From positions 17,171,275 to 17,235,274 of the forward strand of contig NC_087066.1 of the NCBI RefSeq assembly GCF_963678635.1: a DNA stretch of 64,000 nt. The letters run 5' to 3'. The position numbers and the translations under genes were made by a program. Positions within the stretch are counted from its first letter, which is position 1, and each line of letters opens with the position of its first letter. The notes under the pieces were generated by a model. It saw nothing but the letters and a program-made list of their open reading frames with translations, had not been told where the DNA came from and did no database searches. The DNA is from Symsagittifera roscoffensis. Its lineage: Eukaryota; Xenacoelomorpha; Acoela; Convolutidae. Below are positions 33,957 through 44,531 of this stretch, one piece after another.

Positions 33957-36112
33957 AATACCATAAAAGCTTAAAATTCTGTTAAAAAATTTGAAAACGG
34001 CTTTAAATACGGAGTGGAATTCAATACGGAACGGAGACATTTAAATACGGAGTGCCCCAGGGCTCTGTTCACGGACTATTTTTGTTTCTAATATATTGAA
34101 ACGACCTTCCTAATGGTTGTTAAAATACTGAAATAACCACACAATCATCTATAGCAGAAATTTTTATGAATATTTGTGTGATTTGGAGAAAAATTTTGGT
34201 TGGTTCAACAAAAAAAACTGACTTGAAATCAGGATAAAACAATTTGCAAAAAGTTTTCAACAAAAAATGATTCGACGGCTTCGAAAAATAAAGATCAACT
34301 AATCGAAGAAAAGCCAACTTTTAAGCACATAGGCACTCAATTAGATCAAAGCTTTAAAACACCTATAATTGAGCTTCAAAAAAGATTGAAAGTATTAACA
34401 CCAAACAAAAATGAGTTGAAATTAAATTTTATATCAGGGTTCTTCGCGAAATTTTTTTCAGTCAGTTATTCAACCTTGCATCTAATATGATGTCTTAAAT
34501 ACGGCTTAAATACGTCTGAAAAGGAACTAAAAAACTGCATGGTTGCAAAAAAGAATAAGGTTCATTCAAAAGAAAAAAAAGTTTGCAGAAATTAAAAACA
34601 AACACAAAATCTGTTCTGTTAAAGAGATATATCTTTACAACTTTACAAAAAAATCGAAACCATTCGTACTGAATCTAATATCGCCTTCTATTGTAAGTTT
34701 ATCACCCGAATTGAGATAAGTGAGCTTATAACAGAGCCTTGTCGAATTCAAAATCTAGGAACAAATCTAAACAAACAACGTTTGGTTACAAGAATTCGCG
34801 TTTCATTTATGAGTCTGAGTTGTCGAATTCAAAATCTAGGAACAAATCTAAACAAACAACGTTTGGTTACAAGAATTCGCGTTTCATTTATGAGTCTGAG
34901 TTGTCATGTGTTTCGCTTTTTTTGAAAAAAGATAGATCACGATAGCAATTGGAAATAATTATATTCAGGGTAATGATCGATTGGTAAAACTTTTCTGGTA
35001 CATTGTTTTTTCTTATCAAAAATCGTAATATTTCTTACATTTCTCTCATTTTTGTTATATCGCACAAACGTTGAAGTAAATTTGTTTTTCAAATTAATTT
35101 TCACTTGCACAGTTTTTTTTTCTATAAAATAAAATCTGATCAAACTTTGAGGTAGGACTGTATTGTTGATTAACTGCCTCGAAGATGACGTCACTCGACA
35201 GCTCGAAAGATGAAAGCAGTTATGCTTATTACAAAAGTGTTTTAGAAAAAAAAGTACACCAGGAATGTAGACGAAACGTTCTGCGCTACTTGCTTATCAA
35301 AAAGTTTTACTTGTTAGACAAGCTTTTTTGTTGTCTGGTTTGAAAAACCTGCAAAGGGGTTGGAAAAACCTGTGTATAATAAATGCACAATTTTGGTAGC
35401 GTCGATTCGAATGGTAACCGTGAGGTTGCAAGCCTGTTTGCAGGTGCCATTTGAGAGCAATTTGGAGAATCAGAATCCATATTTTTTATCCGATTGAAAC
35501 CTAAAACTTTGCATAACCCGTTTTTGTTGATGTAGATCTAAAACATAAAGACCAAGGATTTTTATTGATGAATTCTTAAAATGAAACAAACTAGTTAGTC
35601 GTCAAAAAAAATTCCGCCCAGTTTTTACCAAAAAAACTTTTGAACAGAAATCAGTCTCATGTAGATATAGGTCTCTGAGTTTATGAAAAAATCAGCTCAC
35701 CAATAAAAAGTTTTACGATCAGCTTACCAATAAAATCTTCTGTTCAAAATTAATTTTGCCACCATAGCGTATCAAACACGCAATCAAATAGTGCGTCAGA
35801 AAAACTTAATCGAAACCTTCCAAAAAGGATCCAAGGATAGTGTTTTCTATTTTTTCCCAATAATTTTTGGGTTTCTCAAGGATGGTAGTTATGGCAAATA
35901 AGGGCTTCAGATATAAGCTCCAGGTCGAGCTATTACTGTAACAACAAGATTTCTTGAGATTTTTTTGAAAACCGGCCGCTCCTTTGGAAAACCGCGAAAC
36001 GCTTGTCAGCTTCTGCTGGCAGCCTATTTAAAACACTAAGATAGATTGATCAATTCACTATTTATATATGTCGCTATGTAGCTCAAACAAATATTTTCCA
36101 CAATTTGCATCA
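33957..36112. other. Intergenic, non-coding
   Basis: No gene is supported. It contains the 81-bp tandem duplication (34741-34902) and the inverted old repeat at 35400-35455. Confidence 0.45.
34741..34902 (+). repeat. Perfect 81-bp tandem duplication
   Basis: The unit GTCGAATTCAAAATCTAGGA...GAGTCTGAGTT occurs twice without a mismatch (34741-34821 and 34822-34902). Because 81 is a multiple of 3, the duplicated open frame stays open, but I see no reason to call it a gene. Confidence 0.85.
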
Positions 36113-36114
36113 AT

Positions 36115-39110
36115 TTATTGTAATGCTCTCAATGCAACACTGAGATCAAGCAAACTTTTCGGCTTATTTATTTCGAGACTGTTTCGACAAAATTCAAGGA
36201 AGAACTGAGGTGCCTCTGATTGCCAGATTTTCAGCTCCTGGAGATTTTGTCCAGTCAGGTTTTTCATGTTACCAAAATTGTTGCTGTTTTCGGGGTCAAT
36301 AAACTGAAGCCAGTTTTGTACTTCGGCTCTTGTCCATATTATGTAACCGGGTTCCTCCACATTTGAAGTTTTCCGAGTTGGAACTATTTTTGGATCTATT
36401 TTCGAAACCCCGTCTAAATAAAATTACCCACAAATTGTGAGAGGTAATTATTTTTATTAGGGCAACAATTCGTGAGCGATAAATCGTAGCAGGCGATTAT
36501 TCATAACAAGGCATTGGCAAGTACAATACGCTTGCTCCGCTTCGCTCCGCTTCGCTCCGCTGCGCTTACATCCGGTATGAGGGGAATATTGCGCGTGAAT
36601 TAGTGTTCCCCGCTTCATTGTTGTACGAGTTCTTGCCTGTTACGAATTGTCACCTGTAACAAGTTGTCGCCTCACGCATTATTTCATCTACTTTATTCAG
36701 TTTCGGTCAAATAAAAATTTGGCGATTTTGCCGTTGTTTCTGTGATTTGGTGATCTTTGAGAATAATTGATTTTTAATTTTAACCAGCTTTCAGTTTTCC
36801 TATTAAAATTTGGGTGTTAAATCATATTGTATCGCAACCCAGATAGTCGCAAAATTACCAAATGTATTTATTTTTTCAAAAATAGATCCCTTTAGCCGAA
36901 TCCGTTTCGTCATTATTTTCAAAACTCGTGTTTTTTCCTTCAATAAATCTTATCAATTTTGGAAAATTTGTCTCAAACTCCGAATCACTGCACAACTGGT
37001 AATAAATTTCAGCTCCCAAAATTAATCCCAGCCACCCTTTGGGTTCAAAATCAGGTTGCGTTTTCACAAATGCGATATTTTTCTTCTGCTTGTAAGCATA
37101 AGTCGCTTCTGACCTACAGGCTTGGCTATTGCTGTAATCTTCTGAAAAACAGCAAACAACGAATTCTGAATTTTCGACTGCATCCGCCATTTTTTCCAAC
37201 GAATCGCCCTCCATTTTTTCAATATCGATCCACACCTTTTTACCATTGTTCTTCAATCTCTCAAACAACTTCAAAGCGATTGGTTGTTGTTTCCAGCAGT
37301 AACTTATCATAACATGAGTCGAAGCATCATCGTCCAACTGGTTGTTGTTGACCTCTTCGGAGCTTTCTTCACATCTCGAACATTCGATCAGCCCTAGTTC
37401 CCACAAAATACCTTTAGCAGCGCTTGAAATATCAGTGTTTTCACTCTCGATCAAGCTTTTAATCTTTTCCAAAATCATTTCATGCTTTTTCAGAGATTTT
37501 TGACCTTCGTCGAGGAAGCTCAGCGACCAAATTAGACAAAGACTTCTTTTTACTTCTAGCTCTTCCGAGTCCTCGTTGAGAATTTTGCAGCATATTTTAA
37601 CAATGTTGCATTTTAACAACTCGGTGGCATTGTTTCGGTTTTTGGCGAGTCGTGTTAAGCAGTCTAGTAGTTCTTCGACTGTATAGCCTTCTTCATTTCG
37701 CCTTGAGGCTGTTTTGACCGCGTTTTCAAGAAGGTTGCAAACTACGTACTTGATGTTACATTCCGTGGCTTGAACTAGTTCGCAATACAAAATTGATAGA
37801 AGGGCACGTTTGGAAAAATCTGAAAAACTTATAATTGAAAAGAAATCACTTTTTGATAAAAACTTAAGGGAAGCGAGACGCGATTTTTGATTTAAATTCA
37901 AAACCCAGTATTCAAATTTTCCATAAAAAATTGAAATAGAGTGCTAAAAAGTGCTACAAATAGAGTGCTAACACATGGTCAATCGGGAGCTGATCTCGGT
38001 GTTGGACTTTTGAAAAAAAACTTTCAAAATTTTTGTTAACCTTTTTCTAGGTCGACTAAATTGTTTTCCGAGCTCTCCAAAACACCGTTATGACCATTAT
38101 TTGACAAAATTTTTTGCGCCGCAGTCAAGTTTTGAAAATTTTTCAAAAATGCCGCTTTTGAGCAACTTCTGGAAAGTTTTGACCAGAAAAACGCGCTGCT
38201 TCGTGTGAAAATCGCGTCAAAACCAGTATACTTTCACTTTGGATCACAAATATTTGGGTCAGTCGACCGAAAGGGGATGCCGTAAATTGTACCAAAGTTT
38301 TCATTGGGTGTTGAGACTTTAAACCAAATAGAATTATTCGAGGGCTCTTATGTGTATTGTTTTAGAGAATCCATCTATCACTCTTGTACCTATTTCCTGT
38401 TCTGAGTCCAAATCAGCTGATAAAGACAACACTAAAAGAGCAATCGCTTTCACTCCTGGGATATTGAACGCACTTCCGAGGTACAACATGCAGATCCGAC
38501 AGATGCCTTCGTTACGAATCGTCTTCTGCGAATCTGGGTTGTAGCGTAGAACATTGTAGATAACTGTAAACAGCGTGTCGAGAGCTTCATCGCAACGTGT
38601 AAGTTCAAATGAACTTCGGTTCCCGTTGTATTTCAGAACACGACCCTGGATCGAGGGATGCTCCATGTCTCGTATAATGAACCTATGGAGACCCATAGTT
38701 ATAATCTTGTCTCGGATTTCCTTGCATCTTTCCGAACCGTTGATTAGCAACCCATAGAGCTCATTTAAGTTCGAGTGCATCGGTTCTGCAAAATAGCTCT
38801 CCTTCTGGTTAAGCATGTACCCATATATTAATTCAACTAGCGCCAGTCGGTTCAAAAGTTGCCAAAATTTGATTTCGTTGTCCTTATGCTTCTCGAGATA
38901 ATCAGCAATTCGATTCAAAAATAGCAATTTGGTCTTCAAATCGAATCGGTTCAAGTCGTATTCTTTGACATGGCAAAAGTAAGAAGTGACAATTTTCTTG
39001 ATTTTCCCCCAACTTTTGCACGACTCAGGAACAGCATCTAGGTCATCCTCAAACTTGGCTTGGGAAACCAAATCCTCGCGTTGGTAGCTCCGTAAGTGCA
39101 GTTTAATCAT
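36115..39110 (-). CDS. ARM-repeat/TIR-domain protein (SARM1-like layout, three exons)
   Basis: Exons 39110-38390, 37819-36926 and 36413-36115 (minus strand) sum to 1914 bases, 637 residues plus stop. The first junction is well supported (ATAG/GTACAAG; TTTTTCAG). The second uses a weak GTTTTG donor, so its position is tentative. Residues 1-400 are helical, Leu-rich and armadillo-like (LDTLFTVIYNVLRYNP, LLECLT-type repeats). Residues 409-533 are a TIR domain: HVMISYCWKQQ, KKVWIDIEKMEGD, FVVCCFSEDYSNSQACRSE, GWLGLILGAEIYY. A Glu at about 478, in ACRSEA, sits where TIR NADases keep the catalytic Glu. The last exon (TRAEVQNWLQFIDPEN...LTGQNLQEL) looks SAM-like. A TTTTTGCAG just upstream of the ATG suggests a 5' non-coding exon. 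Likely an innate-immune or NAD-cleaving protein. AATAAA overlaps the stop codon. Confidence 0.82.
36526..36562. repeat. Short tandem repeat of GCTTCGCTCC
   Basis: Three to four imperfect units of CGCTTCGCTCCG, GC-rich in otherwise AT-rich sequence, between the last TIR-gene intron and its final exon. Confidence 0.6.
37975..38310 (+). mobile_element. hAT-type MITE, degenerate copy
   Basis: Lies in intron 1 of the TIR gene. It shares CTAGGTCGACT, CCGAGCTCTCC, AAAATTTTTTGCGC, ACGCGCTG and TGGGTCAGTCGACC with the better-preserved copies. The ends are unrecognisable and no duplication is visible. Confidence 0.5.
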
Positions 39111-39472
39111 TGTTTTTCGGATTCTGCAAAAATTTATAGAAATTTGCCCATAAAAACGTTGAAAGAAGTTCGAATGTATAAATTTTAACAAATTTATCGA
39201 ACGGGCACAGGCCTTTTAGCATGTGAGCCGATTAGCATGCCCATATAAAAGAATGTAAATTGATGAAGATTTGCTATTGCGCGTTGTGCTCACGCAAGTT
39301 TTCAATTTTGAATGACGTATGTACTTGGCCTAGTTTTGAATTAGGCAAAAGTGAAAATTTGATTCTCATAGCATACTAAGTGGTTTTCGAAAGTATTTGA
39401 AATTTTTAAGATAATTTATTTTCGTCTGAAAGCACACCCAGTTGAAGCAAACATCGCATGCTATAGAGAGTT

Positions 39473-39666
39473 GCAAAAAGTTCGGACAGACAGAAATAAT
39501 TAAAAAGAGCAATCGTACCATTTTGACAGATTTTTGCATGCAATTTCTTTTTTCATACAACCTTGAGACACAAAATCGGACTGAAAAATTAGATTTTGCA
39601 TGCAAAATTTCTCGAAAATAGGTCAATTGCTCTTTTTAATTAATTTTGTCTGCCCGAACTTTTGGC
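39473..39666. mobile_element. Foldback MITE, copy 1
   Basis: About 40-bp inverted arms: GCAAAAAGTTCGGACAGACAG...AAAAAGAGCAAT on the left and its near-complement ATTGCTCTTTTT...CTGCCCGAACTTTTGGC on the right, with a TTTTGCATGCAA-type inner inverted repeat. About 194 bp, no coding capacity. Confidence 0.65.
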
Positions 39667-40069
39667 TACTAATTATAATAGGCACACATCCTAATCGCTA
39701 CGCTCCCTTATTAGTTTTCTTCGTGTTACGTATTAGTTTTCTGAAATAATTCTGACCTTCAAAACTAAACTAAACAAAATTAAAATCTTTGTTTGAAGTT
39801 TTGCGTTTGCTTTTTGTCGGCCTTTTTGCGCTGAAAAATTACATTGCAAATCGTTGTTGAATGAAAAAGTTTTTTCAGTTCTGTTCTTGAAATAAGGCAA
39901 AAATGCAACTCTCTGAGAAAGCGCAATCGTTTTGCATTGATTGTCGGTTCTAATGCAATTTTGAAAAATTGATTGCGATTTTAACTCCATCTCACTATGT
40001 CAAATTCAAAATTATAAATCAAAAACTTAAGACTTTGTCAGATAAATTTGTAAAAAGCTATAATTAGTA

Positions 40070-40270
40070 GCAAAAAGTTGGAACAGAAAGAAATATTTAA
40101 AAAGAGCAATCTGCCAGTTTTGAGTATTTTTTCGTCTGCTATTTTTACTTTGAACTTTTAGTCTGAAAAATCAGTTTTTGCAGTGAAGGCCGGATATAAA
40201 TTGCGTGCTAAAGTTCGTATAGACTTTCCATTGCTCTTTTCAATTATTTCTTCTAATTTGAACATTTTAT
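40070..40270. mobile_element. Foldback MITE, copy 2
   Basis: Same family as 39473-39666: GCAAAAAGTTGGAACAGAAAG...AAAAAGAGCAAT on the left, ATTGCTCTTTTCAATTATTTC on the right. More diverged, and its right arm is imperfect. Confidence 0.55.
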
Positions 40271-41193
40271 CGACGGCCAATATTAAGCAACTTGACAGTT
40301 TTTTAAATAAAGTTTTTGGAACTTTTTGAAAAATTATAAAAGCTGTTTTATTTCGGCAACAAAAATTGTTTGAGCATTCAAATTTGAAGGCCACATTATC
40401 AACCATTAGAATTACTTAAACACCACCGCAACACAGCGTCTACTTTTTGAGAAAAACTTTTTTAAATTTTCAAAAAATTGTCATAAGAAACATCATATCT
40501 CGAAATTGAAGCAAATTGAGAAGTCATAATTGTAAGCAAAATTACTACTCCGGAAAGAATCTTTATACTATCCCAAAAAAATTTTGAGAATATCAAGCAA
40601 AATAGCAGAAAACTACAATTCGGATGATTTTTTGTAGTCTCCCTCTGGAAGATGTATTCCTAAACCTCTCATATGTCTTGAAACTCATCAAAACTCACAA
40701 AAACTCATTATGGCGAAACCGACTCAGTATAAAAAATCTCAGGAGGTAAATTCTAGCCTTTTGCTGTTGCCATTGGGTGTTATGCTCCAAAATTATACAA
40801 TTTGGCCCTATGTTATAACTTTTTTCTGGCTATGTTGATATGGGTGAATTCCAGTGTTAACCCATGCAAAAATAATCAAGCTAACACGGTTAAATTTTTG
40901 TTAAGTAACTTTCTTACAAACGCAATGAACCGGCGTTCAACGATATTTGCGTACTTCCGATATTTGAAAACTTCAATATGGTGTTGCGAAATCAATTTAA
41001 GCAAGAGAAGGAGAAGTTTTTGTGGTGACCTCAAAACTGTCATGTTCATTGGACTGATGTACCATAACCTCAAATAGATTAGTTCCGAACTAAATTAAGT
41101 TTACAAACACGGTCACCATTGTTCTGGCCTGAAACCACTCTCACTCAGTAAAAAGAGAATATAATAGATTATAATGGATTTTTATTGTCAGTC

Positions 41194-41628
41194 CAGGGGG
41201 GCGGATCTAGGATTTTCTCGAGGGGGGGGGGGGGGGGGGGGGATTTTCAAAAATGTTCGAAACTTTTGTCGATTTTTTTTAGGTCGTCTCGAATTGATTT
41301 TCCGAGCTCTCCCATAGCACTAAAAAGACCCTGTTTTGGTCAAATTTTGTGCGCAGGGAAAATTTTGAAAAACAGGTGAAAAAAGGCGTTTTTAGTCACT
41401 TGCGTTTTTTTTTGGCGCGCGCTCCCCCCTTAAAGTAAGTATATATTGGCGCCAAAGGCGCCTTTACAAAATTTTTAGGGTCCGTCACCAAATATGGATA
41501 TCTCAAAATAGTACAAAGGGGGGACCCTTTGGGTCGGCAGGGGGTCGAATCCCTGAGGGGGGGGGGGGGGGGGGGGGAGGGGGGAGAAGCGTCCAATCCC
41601 CGCCTCCCCCCCCCTAAATCCGCTCCTG
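41194..41628 (+). mobile_element. hAT-type MITE, copy 2
   Basis: Ends CAGGGGGGCGGATCTAGG and CCTAAATCCGCTCCTG, flanked by the perfect 8-bp duplication TGTCAGTC (41186-41193 and 41629-41636). It differs from copy 1 mainly by two long G runs (near 41221-41242 and 41558-41583) and a C run, so it appears to have expanded homopolymers. Confidence 0.88.
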
Positions 41629-41636
41629 TGTCAGTC

Positions 41637-42523
41637 TCCATAAATTTCCAAAAGAATTGATCATAATCGATTAAAAATGGAATATAATGTTACTATTTTT
41701 CGAAATTATTTTATGAAAGTTTTTTTCTCAAATTTTATTGAACTATAATCCATTTAAGAAGCTAATTAGAGGCTTGCGTTTTCCGGCACTGCCTTAAAGC
41801 ACAAGAAAATGGATTCACTTTAAGCCAAAAAAAACAGGTCGTATCAGGACAAAACTCTGAGTGCATTTTAGAATTCTTGCATTTATTCTAAAAGGCACCA
41901 TATGAAAAAAATTCAAAAAATGAAATTTTCTTTGTTATGATGTTAAGTCTGCCCCTAACATACAAGGTCAATTACAAAATTTACTCTAGTTAAAATTTCT
42001 TCGAGCAATTCAGTTACCAGCTTCCACTTTGGTTATGATTTACTTGCCTGAAAATTGTTCAACTAAGAGCCCGCGTTAGTTAGATCGAAATCTCCAAAAT
42101 GTGCTAATTTCAAACCTATGACGTGAGGCGACAATTCGTATAGTTTTATGACCTGAGGCGACAATTCGTAACAGGCGAAAATTCGTAGAATTTTCACAAC
42201 AGTATTCGTAGAATTTTCGTAACAGTAGATTAAGCGGTGAACACTGGTTTTATGAAATACAAATAAAGATATAACTCTTCCATGATTTCAAAATCAAGAC
42301 ATCAATATCTTTCAGACAACATTTTCTAACCAAAACCGACTAGTTGAAAAGACGAAAACTATTTTAAGAGAACGAAAACCCACAAGTTTTCAACTTTAGT
42401 TAAAGTCGTAACAAAAAAGATAGCTGTATTGATTTCCACCGGCAAAACTTCCTTTTCAAATTTTATATTGTTGTTTGCCTAGCAATGAGAAGTATTCAAA
42501 AATGGGTGTCAATGTCTACCTTC
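41637..42523. other. Non-coding flank of the LTR element
   Basis: No gene. TGAGGCGACAATTCGTA occurs twice (about 42122-42170), and related sequence (inverted) lies at about 36640-36680; this is a minor dispersed repeat. Confidence 0.45.
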
Positions 42524-42632
42524 TGAGTTAGGACCGATGTGGTTAACTCATAGAGTAATTTCGGATAGGGTACACCGTCTGCTCGTCACGCTATCTTATT
42601 TTCGGCCGGATAGATTCGTGCAACTTTTTAGT
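42524..42632 (-). repeat. 3' LTR, U5-end portion shared with 5' LTR
   Basis: It matches 60876-60984 at 108 of 109 positions and ends the element with CA (minus strand). The 3' LTR must extend to the right of 42632 into 42633-44450, but its start cannot be fixed because the 5' copy is truncated. Confidence 0.8.
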
Positions 42633-44450
42633 CTAATACCGATCCTAATCTTACTCTTATACTATCTAGTCTCAGGGTGTTTAACTAGTCTCTGCTAGGC
42701 TCAATAGATCTAGGGTATACTGGTTTATTGCGGCTGCTGAAGTTCTCTTGGAGAGGCAACTAATTTCTAAGTTAAATTCAAATCTCTCTGGTGCTGAAAT
42801 TACAAGTAATTTCAGCACTTACAAATAAGTGGGTTGTTAGTTAGATGGATCATGATTGGTTAATATTAAATACTTTAGAGTGGTAAAATATCTAATTTAT
42901 CCAATCATAAAATATAGTTTAGATCAGGTTCCACCCATCCGGGTTTTATAGAGTTTTTTAGAATTATCTTTCTGCAATTTAAAGGATGGATGATGGACGT
43001 TGGTATTTGGCGAACATCGTACTCTTGTCCGGTTTCTCTTGTTAGAGAAGTTCCAGGACGCTGGAATGAGGGCATCAGTCGTTGTGTCTTCTTATGACAA
43101 CGATGGTGTTTCGCAATGAAATCAATCTGATTTCAGAATGGTTTGCTATGATGGGTTTTTCTGTTTTATGTAGAGAACTTCTTTTGTGTTCGACCTCGTC
43201 TGGGAATGGCGTGGAGATTGTGCGTGGAGGGAATGCCTTGTAACTCGGATCTGTACGTATACTTGAACATCGAGGTGGTCATTGGTCTAGTTCAATGAAG
43301 TCTTTTTCTGCGAAGTCAACGTACTCTAAATCCTTTGAGTTTGTGATTGTGGACGGCATATCGGTTTGTGGTTGGCCATTCTTTTTTAAGTGTAGTGGGG
43401 TCATTTTGTCTTTGGATGTTCGTCTTTGTTGTTGTGTGCTGATCTATATACTGCAAGGTATAGTTTACATTTTATAAAATTTTTATTAGTTCAGTTTTTA
43501 GTTATGATTTTGGTTAGTTGTTTTCACAAAAGCGTTTTGTTTTAGTTCGGTTATTTTGAAGAGTTACTCACCCTTGAGTACCTCTTATTAAAAATAGGAG
43601 TGTGGTCACAAAGCGTGGATGTAGCGCGGTGGGTTAGGCCGGCTATAGAGCATGCTCAGGACGTCCTCTCTGGTGGGTTAGGCCAGGAGTGGGAGTATGA
43701 TTTCGTGCGGTTTCTGTGAGAGGTCCTGTTATGTGATAACATTTTATGTTGGGTTTATGGTGGTTTTTCTTATGTTTCGTTGGTTGTGTCCTTTTTTCAA
43801 AAATCAAAATGTTTTTGGTATGGGTTTGTCTTTCGACTTTTTTGTGTTTTATTATTTCTTTCTTAGACTTTATAATAGTCTTCAAAAGAATAAATTATCC
43901 AGTTTTAAACTGGGTTAATCCGGTTTGGGTACCGTTGGTTTTCTTTTCTTAGTCATGCTGTTATTCTATGATTTGTGGTGTTTAGTAAGCTGCGTTGCTT
44001 AGTTTTGTTTAGTATATAATTCCTTTCCAACCGGGTTAAAGGAAAGTTTGAAACTTGTTATCGCGTGTTAGAGTTGTTGAGTGTGAAAGCTTGAAACTGA
44101 AATTCATTATTTAAACAATTCTTCGTGGGCGAGCTGTGCGAGTTTGAATAGAATTCTTGTGCGAGTGAATGAAAATATCAAAAGGTTAGTACTGCATTTT
44201 CATTTTATCAATTTACTACATAGAATTTTAATTTTACTGCTTGTTTTGGGGAAAAATTAAATTACAAATTTTCATTTTTTATGAAGTTTACTGCTTTTGG
44301 GGAAACAGTTTATAAATCAATTTACTACATTTGGTATAAATTTATAGTTTATTTTGTGGAAAATATTAGTGAAGTGAAGAATTTTAACAAGTTTATTTTT
44401 TATTTTGCTTTTTTGTTTCTTCAGATGATCCTGGTATGAAGACTAAAGAT
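42633..44450 (-). other. Remainder of 3' LTR and 3' untranslated region
   Basis: No ORF is supported on either strand; the open frames near 43643-43952 are low-complexity. It should contain the polypurine tract, U3 promoter and R. A purine run at 43935-43955 (AAGAAAAGAAAACC on the minus strand) is one candidate polypurine tract, but no adjacent TG start is clear. CCAGTTTTAAACTGG near 43900 and CTTTCC...GGAAAG near 44030 can form hairpins. Confidence 0.5.
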
Positions 44451-44528
44451 CTAAATGAAACATGAGTAAAAAATGGTTAGTATTTATTTCAAATTTATTA
44501 GTAAAAAATATGTATAAATTATACTTAC
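44451..44528 (-). other. Predicted 78-bp intron just after the last ORF
   Basis: On the minus strand CAG/GTAAGTAT begins three bases after the TAA of the 602-codon ORF. TACTAAC (44476-44482) is an ideal branch site and TTTCATTTAG/ATC closes the intron. All three signals match consensus at the right spacing. Its use is predicted, not shown. Confidence 0.6.
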
Positions 44529-44531
44529 CTG

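Larger units (their letters stand above)
39111..41185. other. Intergenic region with foldback elements
   Basis: No gene. It holds two related inverted-repeat elements (39473-39666 and 40070-40270). Confidence 0.45.

Noticed and set aside
34739..34945. Repeat protein encoded by the 81-bp duplication
   Set aside because: Only two units, no upstream gene structure, and the frame is open merely because 81 is divisible by 3.
43643..43952. Short hydrophobic and basic open frames inside the 3' LTR/UTR
   Set aside because: Low complexity, overlapping on both strands, and located where U3/R sequence is expected.
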